Counted from the first letter of the stretch, positions 39,956 through 49,584 are shown. The stretch: DNA of 64,000 nt from AG41 sp035943095 (GCA_035943095.1 DASZCN010000060.1:1-64000); one strand, 5' to 3'. Numbers and translations are program-made. Notes: generated by a model not told the origin, from the sequence alone.

Positions 39956-41581
39956 TTATGAAGCCCGGTAGCGCCAGCCGGCGATTCCCCGACCGTTCAC
40001 CTTCAGGTCGAATGCCTGGCTCTGCCGTGGGGGAAGGGCGGGAATGTCCTGCGTCTGTCTGGCGACCGGTTGGCCGGTCGTGTCGAGCAAGTCCAGGGTG
40101 ATCCGGAAGGGCCGGGATGGCGCCGCTTTGAGATTCACGGCGACCAGGGATAACGCCGCCCCGTCACTGTCCGGGACGAAGCTCGGGACGGTGACTTCGA
40201 CGGCGAGGCCGGTGTCGGCCCGTGCAACATACGCCTTCGCCGAGTCCCGGGCGCGCCGGAAGTCCCAGCCTGCGGCGACCAGTCTGAGCGACGCCCGGCC
40301 GAGCGGGTCGAGCGCCAGCAGCCGCTGGGCGGTCGGGAGGAGGGAGGCCGAGTCGCGGAGCTGATAGTAGGCCGTCGCCAGGGAAAAGAGCGCATCCCTC
40401 CGATACGGATTCTTGGCCAGGCCCAGCGCCAGCGCCCGGGCGCCGGGTCGGTACAGGCCCTGCCCTACCATCCGCGCCCCCGGACCGAACAACGCCTCGG
40501 GATCGAGATCCTTCGCATGGGCAGCAAGGGAGTCGAATGCCGCGGCGGCCTGGACGGCGTGACCGCTTTGGGCGAACAGAATCGCGAGCGACGTCGCGGC
40601 CTCCACGTCACCAGGGTAGACCGCCAGATAATTGACTAGCGATTGGACGGCTGGCGCGAACGCCGCCGTGAGGGTGCTCGAGTCCGCCGCCAGCTGCTGC
40701 AGTGCGGCAGCCAGGTTGGCCCGCTGGCGAGCGACCGCTTGGGCTCGCGCGGTGGAATCCCGAGTGAATAGCTGCTGGTCAGCGGGCGCGAGGTGCGCGC
40801 TCCGAGCCCTGCGCGATTGCGAAGACGCCAGGAGTCGCGCCAGCACCGTCGAGTCGCCCGTGATCCCGCGTTGGATCGAGTCGAGGCTGGCGCGCACCCC
40901 ACCCGAACGCTGAGCCGCCGGGTGGCCTTGCACCTTGCGCACCGCCAGGTGCCAGGCGTTCCCGAGCGCCTCCCGCTTATCCTGTGCGAAGTTCGGGTCC
41001 TCTCCCGCGGTCCGGGCGGCGAGCGTGTAGTAGGCGGAGGCTGAATCGTCGTTGCCACGGCTGGCGTACAGGCCCGCGACAGTGGCGAACGTCTTGGGGT
41101 TCGTGGGCTCCAGGCGGGCCGCCACGCGCAGCAAGGCCAGCCCCGAATCCTCCTTCCCCTCCTGCCAGACTGAGAGCCCGGCGTTGAGCAGCTTCCCCCA
41201 CAGATCGTTGCGGTAGGTCGCGATGTCGTCGCCGCATTTCGGAGCGAGCGTCCCGGCCCGGGTCAGCGCGGTATCGGCGCCCGTGGCGTCGCCAAGCTCG
41301 ACGTAGTACCGCCCCAGGTAGTACCAGGCCGCGGCGTTGGCGCCCTGGTTGTCCTGCACGATTGCCTCGGTGAGGAGTTTCCTGGCCTGGCCGAGCTGTT
41401 GATCGCGCTGCTCCGGCTTGTCCATCGCCGCCCGGAGTGCCAGCATGCCATTGTTGACCTTGGAGGGGCCTGGCGGGAGCTCACAGGGGGGTTGGGGAGG
41501 CACCCAGCCACCCTGCGCGCTGAGCGGAACGGCCGAGAGGCCGCCGGCGAGGGCGAGCAGCGTGAGCCTGACGGCACGCAT
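39956..41581 (-). CDS. Exported TPR protein, twin of the gene at 42230-43822
   Basis: 541 residues. Signal peptide (RLTLLALAGGLSAVPLSAQ), then PCELPPGPSKVNNGMLALRAA, TPR helices (NAAAWYYLGRYYVELGDATGAD and others), a central Ala-rich region and a C-terminal domain of about 90 residues with VEVTVPSFVPDSDGAALSL ending IAGWRYRAS. The twin has the same order. Probably a periplasmic or outer-membrane scaffold; the C-terminal fold looks like a small beta-sandwich. Confidence 0.75.
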   Translation of the reverse strand: MRAVRLTLLALAGGLSAVPLSAQGGWVPPQPPCELPPGPSKVNNGMLALRAAMDKPEQRDQQLGQARKLLTEAIVQDNQGANAAAWYYLGRYYVELGDATGADTALTRAGTLAPKCGDDIATYRNDLWGKLLNAGLSVWQEGKEDSGLALLRVAARLEPTNPKTFATVAGLYASRGNDDSASAYYTLAARTAGEDPNFAQDKREALGNAWHLAVRKVQGHPAAQRSGGVRASLDSIQRGITGDSTVLARLLASSQSRRARSAHLAPADQQLFTRDSTARAQAVARQRANLAAALQQLAADSSTLTAAFAPAVQSLVNYLAVYPGDVEAATSLAILFAQSGHAVQAAAAFDSLAAHAKDLDPEALFGPGARMVGQGLYRPGARALALGLAKNPYRRDALFSLATAYYQLRDSASLLPTAQRLLALDPLGRASLRLVAAGWDFRRARDSAKAYVARADTGLAVEVTVPSFVPDSDGAALSLVAVNLKAAPSRPFRITLDLLDTTGQPVARQTQDIPALPPRQSQAFDLKVNGRGIAGWRYRAS

Positions 41582-41600
41582 GGGGAGCGGGGCTAGAAAT

Positions 41601-41624
41601 GGCGCGGGAACGCGCCGGTGTCAA
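41601..41624 (-). promoter_or_regulatory. TTGACA -35 with an inverted repeat in the spacer
   Basis: On the minus strand a perfect TTGACA (41624-41619) lies 17 bases before a poor -10 (41601-41596). The spacer holds GGCGCG-GGAA-CGCGCC (41601-41616), a perfect 6-base inverted repeat. It would drive the TPR gene that starts at 41581. Confidence 0.35.
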
Positions 41625-41717
41625 CAGCGGGGCGGCTGAGGCTACGAAAGCGTCAGGAAATGGTGCGAGAAGCCGGGAGCCACAAACCCTGAAGAGTCTG
41701 GGGGCATCCAAGGTGGC

Positions 41718-42083
41718 ATGGTCACACCAGACATGCCGCCCCGGACGCCATCCGCGCAGCTCGTCCCCGTCACCCCCCCGAAGGTCTACGCGAAGTGGTG
41801 GCGACAGGTGGTGAGGGATTGCCATTGCACGCCAGCGGTTCCCTTCGAGCGGCTGTCCTGGTTCAGCGTGAAGGGACATTCCTTCCCGTGCATCAAGGAC
41901 GATTGCGTCGGGGCATTTGTCTGGAACGACTCAGCAGGTGTCCCGCCCACGATCCTATTAGCAAAGTGGGCGACCGGCGACCCGAGGATCGTGCGCCATG
42001 AAATGCTGCATGCGGTACTGGGGGGAGACCTAACGCACCGCAACCCGCTGTGGCGATTCTACGACGTGAAGTTGGGCCCGTAG
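41718..42083 (+). CDS. Small HExxH protein, possible minimal zinc metallopeptidase
   Basis: 121 residues. The motif RHEMLHAVLGGDLTHRNPLW contains HEMLH, the zinc-binding HExxH signature, with another His eight residues later that could be the third ligand. There are several Cys (HCTP, PCIKDDC). No signal peptide is seen. It is the only plus-strand gene in this stretch and is divergent from the TPR gene. Activity is a prediction from the motif only. Confidence 0.65.
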   Translation: MVTPDMPPRTPSAQLVPVTPPKVYAKWWRQVVRDCHCTPAVPFERLSWFSVKGHSFPCIKDDCVGAFVWNDSAGVPPTILLAKWATGDPRIVRHEMLHAVLGGDLTHRNPLWRFYDVKLGP

Positions 42084-42104
42084 CAGATCAATACTGAGTC
42101 GAAG

Positions 42105-42176
<72 letters not shown>

Positions 42177-42229
42177 GAGAAGCGGAATGTCACAGCGTAT
42201 CCCGCTCCTTGTCAACTATTTCCGATCAA

Positions 42230-43822
42230 TCACGACCGCTTGTAGCGCCACGCGGCAATCGCCGGCAGGTCGGCCGTCACCTTGAACGACTGGTTCGCGC
42301 CGGCGGCGAGCGCGGGCACGTCTTGTGGCTTTGATGCCACGACGGTACCGGTCTTGTCCAAGAACTCGAAGGTGATCGTGATCGGTGCCGAGCCCTTGGA
42401 GCGGAAGTTGGTGAACAGACCGCTCACCTCGGCGCCTTTGTCCGTCGCGATGAAATTGCCGACGGTGACCTCGATCGGCAGCGAATCCGCAAGCTGGAGG
42501 TAATGGAGGACGGAGTCCTTCTGCCCGAGCAGCTGAAAACCACCGGCGATCTTGGCCAGGGTCAGACGGTTCATCGGATCGGCCCCATACAGCCGGCGCG
42601 CCAGCGGGAGCACCTTGGCGGTGTCGCCGATCATGTATGAAATGCCGGTCAGGTTGTACAAGGCGTCGCGCAGATAGGGATTCTTCGCGAGCCCAGCTTC
42701 GTACATCTTGACCACAAGACGATACTGCGGGTCGGCAAACGCGTGAAACTTGTGCATCGTGTCGGCGGCGGCCGGCTGGCATCGCACGGAGATCTGCCGC
42801 ACCGTGAGCGCGGGCGTCTTCTTCTTCTGTACTTTAGCGCAGGTGGAGTCCATGGCCGCCGTGTCCGGGCTCGAAGGAATCACGCTGAGTACCGACTGCG
42901 CGGCCGCAAACAGATCGTCTGGCGTGGCAGAATCGGAGTGCGCGATGAGCGCATTGTAGAGCGCCATGGCCGAATCCCGCTGGTTCTGGAGCGCCAATAT
43001 CCCCGCCAGGCTCGCCATCGCTTGCACATCGTTGGGATAGGCGGCGAGGAATTCCTTATAGGCGCTGGCGGCCTCGTCGTAGCGCTTGGCCGAGTGATAC
43101 ACGCGAGCCACGTTGAGGAACGCGCCCCGACGTTCGGTGGCATACTTCGGATCGGACGCGGCGGGCACCGCCAAGCGAAAGTACTTCGCCGCGGAGTCCA
43201 AGCGGGTCGCGTACACGAGCGAATCGGTGTGGTATTTCGTCGCATCCGTGCGCTTCAAGCCCGTGTCGGGCTCCTCGCGACCCACGAACAGATTCGCGAG
43301 GTAGATCAGGCCCAACGGCTCGCCCTGGTACATCTGATTCGCGTGCCGGAACGACACGATCGCCGAGTCCGTGTTTCCCGCTTGCCACGCCTGCACGCCG
43401 GCGTTGTACATGGGCACCCACGCCTGGCGACGGTACAGTCCGATGTCCTCCTTGCATGTAGGCGCCAGCGCCAACGCTTTGATGAACGCAGAATCCGCGC
43501 CCGCACCGTCCTGTACCATCAGGTAGTAGCGACCCAGGTAGTACCAGGCGGCCGGATTCTTCTCCTGTTTGCCCGTGGTCACCGCCTGCGTCAGCACACG
43601 CTCGGCGTCCTTCAGGTCCTTGGCCTTCTGATCGGCGAACTTCGTGGTGAATGCGCTTTTCAGCGACTGCATACCGCTGTTTACCAGCTGGTGACCGGGC
43701 TTGATATCACACGCGGCCGGCAACCAGATCTGCTGCGCGGACGCCGAGGCCGGCGCCAGCAACACCAGGCAGCCGACCACCAGCACGCTCCCCCCCCCAC
43801 GGATAGCCTGCGTTAGGCTCAT
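42230..43822 (-). CDS. Exported TPR protein, twin of the gene at 39956-41581
   Basis: 530 residues from ATG 43822. Signal peptide (VLVVGCLVLLAPASASAQ), then CDIKPGHQLVNSGMQSLKSA, AAWYYLGRYYLMVQDGAGADSAF and further TPR helices, and a C-terminal domain with LPIEVTVGNFIATDKGAEVSG ending IAAWRYKRS. The N-terminal Cys/Gly pattern and the ending match the twin, so they are paralogues. Nine C (43790-43798) fall in the signal-peptide coding region. larC lies 2 bases upstream, so they may be co-transcribed. Confidence 0.76.
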   Translation of the reverse strand: MSLTQAIRGGGSVLVVGCLVLLAPASASAQQIWLPAACDIKPGHQLVNSGMQSLKSAFTTKFADQKAKDLKDAERVLTQAVTTGKQEKNPAAWYYLGRYYLMVQDGAGADSAFIKALALAPTCKEDIGLYRRQAWVPMYNAGVQAWQAGNTDSAIVSFRHANQMYQGEPLGLIYLANLFVGREEPDTGLKRTDATKYHTDSLVYATRLDSAAKYFRLAVPAASDPKYATERRGAFLNVARVYHSAKRYDEAASAYKEFLAAYPNDVQAMASLAGILALQNQRDSAMALYNALIAHSDSATPDDLFAAAQSVLSVIPSSPDTAAMDSTCAKVQKKKTPALTVRQISVRCQPAAADTMHKFHAFADPQYRLVVKMYEAGLAKNPYLRDALYNLTGISYMIGDTAKVLPLARRLYGADPMNRLTLAKIAGGFQLLGQKDSVLHYLQLADSLPIEVTVGNFIATDKGAEVSGLFTNFRSKGSAPITITFEFLDKTGTVVASKPQDVPALAAGANQSFKVTADLPAIAAWRYKRS

Positions 43823-43824
43823 GC

Positions 43825-45009
43825 TCACTCCTTGGATTTGGCGACGAGCGCCTCGGCATCGCGCTCGGCGACGCGGGCGACTTCGAGCGGCGGCCGGCCC
43901 AGCGCCCGGGCGGCCGCGAGCACGTCGTCGTACTCTGGTTTCACGCGCACTCCGGTTGCATCGGCCTGCTCCAGCACCTTCACTCGCACGGCGACCTCCG
44001 GCGTGAGCTGGACCGTCACCTGACGCCGTGCCAAGGTCGCCCGCTCGGCCACCCAGCGGCGCACGCCGGCCGTCGTGCTGTGGCGAAACAACGCCGCGGT
44101 CACCCGCTCGGCCAGCCCTTCCGGCGCGACCACCTCCACCCGGAACCCGGACCGCCCTTTTTTCATCTGCACCGGCCAGGTTTGAACATCGAGCGCGCCC
44201 TCGGCCACGAGGGCCTGCCGCAGCGGCTCCACGTACTCGGGGCTCATGTCGTCCAGGTCGCTCGCCAACAGCACCACTCGCCCGGCCTCGGCCGCCTGCT
44301 CGGCGACCAGAATACGCAGTGCGTTGGGGTAGTGCGCGGGGTTGCGCTGCCCTGCCCCCCACCCGCTCTTCAGCAAGCGCCACTGCCGGGGCGGCGACCC
44401 GGCGGACAACACGCGCACCAGTGCCGCGCCGGTCGGCGTGGTCGCTTCGCCTTCCACCGGCCCGCCACTGGCGAGCTCCAGGCCCTCGAGCAGTATCGCA
44501 GTCGCCGGTGCGGGCACCGGGAGCCGGCCGTGCGCCGCTTCGACCCAACCGCTCCCTGTGGCGACCGGCAACGTGTAGACAGCCTCCACCCCTAACTGCT
44601 CGAACCCCTCGATCGCGCCGACGATGTCGAGAATCGCGTCGACCGCCCCCACCTCGTGCAGGTGTACACGCTCCGGCGCGACGCCGTGCACGCGACCTTC
44701 AGCTTCGCCGATCAGCCGGAACGCCCGAAGAGCTCGCTCCTTGACCCAATTCGAAACGGGCGCTTGCTCGACCAAGCGCAACAGCTCGTCCACGTGACGC
44801 CCGTGCGGCCGATCGGGGATCGTGAACTCGACTTGCTTGCATGCCACCCCGCCACGGATAGCGTCCCGCGCTGCAACCCCCACGCCGGCCAGCCCCAAGC
44901 GCGTCGGTAACCCTTCAAGCCACGCCGAGGGCACGCCGAGGGATAAGAGTGCCCCCAACGTCATGTCGCCGGATATCCCGGCTGCCGGGTCCAGGATCGC
45001 GATGCGCAT
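43825..45009 (-). CDS. larC: Nickel-pincer cofactor biosynthesis protein LarC
   Basis: CTP-dependent cyclometallase that inserts nickel into the pyridinium cofactor of lactate racemase. 394 residues from ATG 45009 (RIAILDPAAGISGDM). Typical VHLHEVGAVDAILDIVGA, TPTGAALVRVL and the DLDDMSPEYVEPLRQAL motif are present. The gene is one uninterrupted frame, unlike the frameshifted larC of Lactobacillus. No larA, larB or larE lies in the window. Confidence 0.9.
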   Translation of the reverse strand: MRIAILDPAAGISGDMTLGALLSLGVPSAWLEGLPTRLGLAGVGVAARDAIRGGVACKQVEFTIPDRPHGRHVDELLRLVEQAPVSNWVKERALRAFRLIGEAEGRVHGVAPERVHLHEVGAVDAILDIVGAIEGFEQLGVEAVYTLPVATGSGWVEAAHGRLPVPAPATAILLEGLELASGGPVEGEATTPTGAALVRVLSAGSPPRQWRLLKSGWGAGQRNPAHYPNALRILVAEQAAEAGRVVLLASDLDDMSPEYVEPLRQALVAEGALDVQTWPVQMKKGRSGFRVEVVAPEGLAERVTAALFRHSTTAGVRRWVAERATLARRQVTVQLTPEVAVRVKVLEQADATGVRVKPEYDDVLAAARALGRPPLEVARVAERDAEALVAKSKE

Positions 45010-45026
45010 CGTTCCCAAGCTCTGAA

Positions 45027-45032
45027 ATATTA
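45027..45032 (-). promoter_or_regulatory. Candidate -10 TAATAT upstream of larC
   Basis: TAATAT on the minus strand, 17 bases before the larC ATG, in the 28-base gap after thrC. A start here would leave a short leader. Confidence 0.3.
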
Positions 45033-45037
45033 ACGGG

Positions 45038-46189
45038 TTAGGATCGGTAGAGCCACCCTGCGCCCGTGTTGAACAGCACCACGTGCTCTTCCGGCTCAAG
45101 GGCTCCCTGCGCCTTGAGTTCGACCGCTCCAGCGAGCGCCGCTCCGCCCTCCGGTGAGGCGTCGATACCCTCGAGCGTCTGCAGATCACGCGCGGCCGCG
45201 GCGAGCTGGCTGTCCGTCACGCTCACCGCGCCTCCGCCGCTGTCCCGCAGCGCGCGCAGCATCAGGCGATCGCCGAGCGGGCTTGGCACGCGGAGGCCGG
45301 CGGCGATCGTGGATGGGTCAGGCCAGGACGTACATGCCTCCGCGCCCGTTTGGAACGCCCGCACCACGGGCGCGCACCCCGCGGCCTGGACCGTGTACAT
45401 CCGCGGGGCCCGCCCGGTCACCCAGCCGGCGGCGACGAGCTCGGCGAAGGCCTTCCACATCCCGATCAAGCCCGTGCCACCGCCCGTCGGGTAGACAATG
45501 GCATCCGGCAGCGTCCACCCGAGCTGCTCTGCGAGTTCGAGGGCGAGAGTCTTCTTGCCCTCGATGCGGTACGGCTCCCGCAACGTCGACACGTCCACCG
45601 CGCCGGTTTCCACCGCGTACGCTCGGGCCGCCTTTCCGCAGTCTCCGATGTGTCCATCCACCAACGCCAAATCACCGCCGAAGGCACGAATCTGCATGAG
45701 AATGGTTGGGGGCGTGCTCACCGGTGCGTACACGCGCGCCCGGATGCCGGCCTGAGCCGCGTACGCCGAGAGCGCGACGCCGGCGTTGCCGGCGGTCGGG
45801 ACGACGAACGCTTTCGCGCCTGCCCGCGCGGCGCGGGTTACCGCGGCGGCGAGGCCACGCGCCTTGAACGAGCCGGTCGGATTCACCGCCTCGTCTTTGA
45901 CACGCAAGTTCCGGAAGCCGTGCTTCCCGCCGGCACGGGGCACCGAGAGCAACGGCGTGCCTCCCTCACCGAGGGTGACCGGCACTTCCCCGTCCGCCAG
46001 CGGCAACCACTCGCGGTACCGCCACATCGTCCAGGATCGCTCCCGCAGCCGCTCCTTGACCGCCGGGGGGGGTCCGGCGCGATAGCGCACCAGGTACGGC
46101 TGGCCGCACTTCCCGCACACGCCGGGCAACCCCTCCGCCCCACGGACCGCGGAGCACGCGGAGCACTCGAGCGACCAGGCGAGCGTCAC
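45038..46189 (-). CDS. thrC: Threonine synthase
   Basis: PLP enzyme converting O-phosphohomoserine to threonine. 383 residues. An N-terminal zinc ribbon is seen at Cys9, 12, 25 and 28 (ECSACS, VCGKCG); the PLP Lys is in NPTGSFKARGLAA; PTAGNAGVALSAYAAQAG and the phosphate loop YPTGGGTGLIGMWKAF follow. It starts 1 base from the uvrC stop. Other fold-type II enzymes are possible but the layout is ThrC. Confidence 0.9.
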   Translation of the reverse strand: MTLAWSLECSACSAVRGAEGLPGVCGKCGQPYLVRYRAGPPPAVKERLRERSWTMWRYREWLPLADGEVPVTLGEGGTPLLSVPRAGGKHGFRNLRVKDEAVNPTGSFKARGLAAAVTRAARAGAKAFVVPTAGNAGVALSAYAAQAGIRARVYAPVSTPPTILMQIRAFGGDLALVDGHIGDCGKAARAYAVETGAVDVSTLREPYRIEGKKTLALELAEQLGWTLPDAIVYPTGGGTGLIGMWKAFAELVAAGWVTGRAPRMYTVQAAGCAPVVRAFQTGAEACTSWPDPSTIAAGLRVPSPLGDRLMLRALRDSGGGAVSVTDSQLAAAARDLQTLEGIDASPEGGAALAGAVELKAQGALEPEEHVVLFNTGAGWLYRS

Positions 46190-46190
46190 G

Positions 46191-47999
46191 TCAGATCGGG
46201 GCGTGGAGCCGATCGAGGATACGCTCGGCCAGGCGGACCGAAAATCCTGGCAGCGCGGCGATCTCGGCCGGCGTGGCGGTCTTGACGCCCGCGAGTGACC
46301 CGAACCGTTCGAGCAAGACGCGCCGGCGATTCGGGCCGATGCCGGGGATGGCGAGCAATTCGGAGGTGATGGTGCGTCGCGAGCGGCGTTTGCGGCTGTA
46401 GGTCACCGCGAAACGGTGGGCCTCATCGCGAGCTCGCTGCAGCAGCTTCAACGACGGGCTCCGCCGCGAGAGCGCGAGCGGCTGAACGCGACCAGGCAGG
46501 AAAATCTCCTCTTCCCGCTTCGCGAGGCTCACGATCGGGAGCTGCTCCTGGCCGACCGCGCGAGCGGCGTCCAGCGCCGCACCGAGCTGGCCCTTCCCGC
46601 CGTCGATCACCAGGAGGTCGGGCAGCGGCTTTTCCTCGGCGATGCGCCGCGTGAGATAGCGCGTCACCACCTCGTGCACAGCGGCAAAGTCGTCCTGCGG
46701 CGCGCCCCGGATCCGGAAGCGCCGGTATTCGGCCTTCTTGGGCCGCCCCGCCTCGAACCACACGAGCGAGCCGACCGTGTCCCGGCCCTGATTCGTCGAA
46801 ATGTCGATGCAAACGAACGCGCGGGGAACAGTGGCGAGCCCCAAGTCCCGACCCAGCGCAAACACAGGATCGGCCGCCCGCTCGTCGATGTCGAAGCTCT
46901 CGATCTTGAGGCTATCCAGCAGGTGGCGCGCGTTCTGGTCGGCCAGCTCCGCGAGCTGGGCCTTGGCCCCCCGCAGTGGCGTGCGCCATTCCACGTCGGG
47001 CACGAGGGCTGCCAGCGAGGCCAGATCCTCGGGTGGGAATGGCAGCAGTACGATTCGGGCGCGACCTTCGAGAGGTACATAGCAGCGGACCAGGAACGCC
47101 GACAACACGGCACCCTCGGTTTCGTGCTCTGCGCCCTCCAAGAACCAGTGCTCCCGCGCGATCAGCTTGCCATCACGCACGCGCAGCACGACTCCGCACG
47201 CGTCGTCGCCATCCCGCGCGATGCCGATCGCGTCGGCATCCCCACCCCCCACGAGCTCGACCGCCTGCGGCTGCTCCAGCTGGTCCAACCACTTGAGCGC
47301 GTCGCGCACCTGGGCCGCGCGCTCGAAGTCCTGCTGGCGCGACGCCTGCTGCATGCGTTCCCGGAGGCGGGTGCGCACGTCCACGGTCTTTCCTTCGAGG
47401 AACAGGAGCACGTCCTCGATCATGCCGCGGTAGTCCGCCTCGCTCTGGAGGCCGACGCACGGCGCCCGGCAGCGCTCGATGTGGTAGTCGAGGCAGGGCC
47501 TTTCCGGCGCGTCTCCCGGCAGGTTCCAGTGACACGAGCGCACCGTGAAGATGCGCCGGATGATGTTGAGCGTCTGTCGCAACGTGGCGACGTCCGTGTA
47601 GGGACCGAAGTAGCGGGCGCCGGGGATCGACACGCGCCGCACCACCAGTACACGCGGGAACGGTTCCGCGAGAGTCACCGCGATCCGGGGATAGCTCTTG
47701 TCGTCGGTCAGCCGGATGTTGAAGCGCGGCCGATGCTCCTTGATGAGGTTGTTCTCCAGCAGGAGCGCCTGCGGCTCGTTCGACACGATGATCGTCTCGA
47801 CATCGGCGATTTGCGCCACCAGGGCCGCCTGCTCGGGCGTCCCCCCTGCGTCCGGGCCGAAGTAGCTCGGGACGCGCGCGCGGAGGTTCTTGGCCTTCCC
47901 AACGTAGAGAATCTCGCCGGCGCCGTTCCTCCAGAGATACACGCCCGGCTTGTCGGGAAGGGCTTCTAGCTTGCGCGAAAGGTGGTCAGGGATTGCCAT
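46191..47999 (-). CDS. uvrC: Excinuclease ABC subunit C
   Basis: Nuclease of nucleotide-excision repair making both incisions. 602 residues from ATG 47999; the frame runs further upstream over murJ but without homology. GIY-YIG domain at the N-terminus (PGVYLWRNGAGEILYVGKAKNLRAR), UVR motif about 200-235, RNase H-like domain (CIDISTNQGRDTVGSLVWFE, LLVIDGGKGQL) and the HhH tail (LLAIPGIGPNRRRVLLERFGS). The start overlaps murJ by 34 bases. Confidence 0.96.
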   Translation of the reverse strand: MAIPDHLSRKLEALPDKPGVYLWRNGAGEILYVGKAKNLRARVPSYFGPDAGGTPEQAALVAQIADVETIIVSNEPQALLLENNLIKEHRPRFNIRLTDDKSYPRIAVTLAEPFPRVLVVRRVSIPGARYFGPYTDVATLRQTLNIIRRIFTVRSCHWNLPGDAPERPCLDYHIERCRAPCVGLQSEADYRGMIEDVLLFLEGKTVDVRTRLRERMQQASRQQDFERAAQVRDALKWLDQLEQPQAVELVGGGDADAIGIARDGDDACGVVLRVRDGKLIAREHWFLEGAEHETEGAVLSAFLVRCYVPLEGRARIVLLPFPPEDLASLAALVPDVEWRTPLRGAKAQLAELADQNARHLLDSLKIESFDIDERAADPVFALGRDLGLATVPRAFVCIDISTNQGRDTVGSLVWFEAGRPKKAEYRRFRIRGAPQDDFAAVHEVVTRYLTRRIAEEKPLPDLLVIDGGKGQLGAALDAARAVGQEQLPIVSLAKREEEIFLPGRVQPLALSRRSPSLKLLQRARDEAHRFAVTYSRKRRSRRTITSELLAIPGIGPNRRRVLLERFGSLAGVKTATPAEIAALPGFSVRLAERILDRLHAPI

Positions 48000-49582
48000 G
48001 TCCGGACGGCATCGGGATGCTTGAGCGCCAGCGTCGCCGCGGCGTAGACGATCCCAAAGGTAACGAGGGTGAGACCCCCGCGCGGCACCGGACTCATGCC
48101 CGACGCAAGATGCGATGCGCCGAAAGCGAGGCCGCCCGCCGCCGCCCCGGCCAGGAGGGTGGCTCCGAACGCCCGCCAGTCCGCGCCGCGGAGCACGCTC
48201 CCGATGCGCCCGTTCAGGTCGCGCAGGTGGAGCGTGGTGCTCACGAACGCGCCGATGGAGGACCCGAGCGCGATACCCGGCGCGCCGAGCCACCGCATCA
48301 GCACCCACGCAAGGCTCGTCGAAATCACGAGGGAGAAGGCGGCGATTTTCACGGGCGTGCGCGTATCGCGCATGGCGTAGAAGCCCGAGGCGAAGAGCTT
48401 CACGGTCGACTGGGCCACGAGGCCTACGCCGTAGGCCGCCAGCACACTCGCGACGAGCGTGGTGGCCTGCGCCGTGAACCGGCCGGTCTGGTACAGCGCC
48501 GCGACGATCTCGCGGCTCAGGACGATGCACGCGATGGACGACGGAACCACGAAGAACACGATACGGCGGAATCCCACCGCGATTCGGTTGCGCAGCTGAT
48601 CGTTCGGCGTCGTGCTCCCCCTCCCGCCAGAGCCTGCGCCCGCCGCGTCGCGCGAAAGCTCCGGCAGCGAGACGGCCGTGACCGAGACGCCGAACAGGCT
48701 GATCGGCAGTTGCTGGACCAACTGGGCATACCCCAGCGCGGACACGCCTCCCGCACCGGTGAACGAGCCCAGGAAGGTGTCGATCAAACCGGACACTTGA
48801 GCGACCCCAGCGCCCAGCAGCAACGGGAGCCACGCCACGATGACGTTGCGCACGCCTTCGGGCGCTGTGGAGAACCGCACCGGAATGCCGCGGAGCAATC
48901 GCCAGCAGGTCGGCAGCTGGACGGCGATCTGCAGCACGCTTCCCCCCACGGTTCCCCACGCCAGTGCGAGCGACAGGCGGTGCAGCTGTGTATCGACCGG
49001 GAGCGTGCGATTCGCGAACCAGGTCCCCGCGGCCACCATCGCAACGATCCCCGCGACGTTCCACAGGGCCGGTGCAGCGTACGGAAGGAAAAAGCGCCGG
49101 TGGGTGTTCAAGATCCCGAGACACCACGCGGAGACGACCATCAGCCCCGTCATGGGGAACAGGATGCGTACCAGCGTGATGGTCAGCTGGCGGCGTGGCT
49201 CGTCGAATCCCTTGGCAATGACCGTGGTGATAGCAGGGGCGAGCCCGATGCCCAGGAGCGCCAGCACGCCGGAGGCCAGCAGGAGTAACCCCAAAACGGC
49301 GCCCGCCAGGGCCCGGGCGGTGCTCTTGTCGGGACGCTCGTTGAGCGCAGCATAAACGGGAATGAACGAGGCGGAGAGGGTGCCCTCGCCCAACAGGTTG
49401 CGGATCGTATTCGGGATGCGGAGCGCCGCGCGAAACGCGTCGGCGGGGACGCTATCGTTGCCGAAGTAGTACGCGAATACGCGCTCGCGCACGTATCCCA
49501 AGACGCGCGTCAGAAAAATCCCGGTGGCCACTTGCGCGGCATGGCGCGCACCACCGCCTCCCGCTGCCCCCCGGTTGGGCAC
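47966..49582 (-). CDS. murJ: Lipid II flippase MurJ
   Basis: Moves lipid II across the inner membrane. 538 residues, about fourteen membrane segments, start GTG 49582. N-terminal FLTRVLGYVRERVFAYYFG, DAFRAALRIPNTIRNLLGEGTLSASFIPVY and RFTAQATTLVASVLAAYGVGLVAQSTVKLFASGFYAMRDTRTPVKIA are diagnostic. The start is 2 bases from the small coiled-coil gene's stop. Confidence 0.95.
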   Translation of the reverse strand: MPNRGAAGGGGARHAAQVATGIFLTRVLGYVRERVFAYYFGNDSVPADAFRAALRIPNTIRNLLGEGTLSASFIPVYAALNERPDKSTARALAGAVLGLLLLASGVLALLGIGLAPAITTVIAKGFDEPRRQLTITLVRILFPMTGLMVVSAWCLGILNTHRRFFLPYAAPALWNVAGIVAMVAAGTWFANRTLPVDTQLHRLSLALAWGTVGGSVLQIAVQLPTCWRLLRGIPVRFSTAPEGVRNVIVAWLPLLLGAGVAQVSGLIDTFLGSFTGAGGVSALGYAQLVQQLPISLFGVSVTAVSLPELSRDAAGAGSGGRGSTTPNDQLRNRIAVGFRRIVFFVVPSSIACIVLSREIVAALYQTGRFTAQATTLVASVLAAYGVGLVAQSTVKLFASGFYAMRDTRTPVKIAAFSLVISTSLAWVLMRWLGAPGIALGSSIGAFVSTTLHLRDLNGRIGSVLRGADWRAFGATLLAGAAAGGLAFGASHLASGMSPVPRGGLTLVTFGIVYAAATLALKHPDAVRTWQSLTTFRAS

Positions 49583-49584
49583 CG

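Noticed and set aside
42743..43816. A 357-residue plus-strand open frame opposite the second TPR gene.
   Set aside because: The minus-strand frame has a signal peptide and TPRs shared with its twin; the plus frame has neither.
48000..49127. Upstream extension of the uvrC frame to 978 residues.
   Set aside because: The extra part is antiphase to murJ and basic in composition; UvrC homology starts at MAIPDHLSRKL (47999).
47993..49288. A 431-residue open frame opposite murJ.
   Set aside because: murJ is supported by clear family motifs; the antisense frame has shadow composition and no domain.
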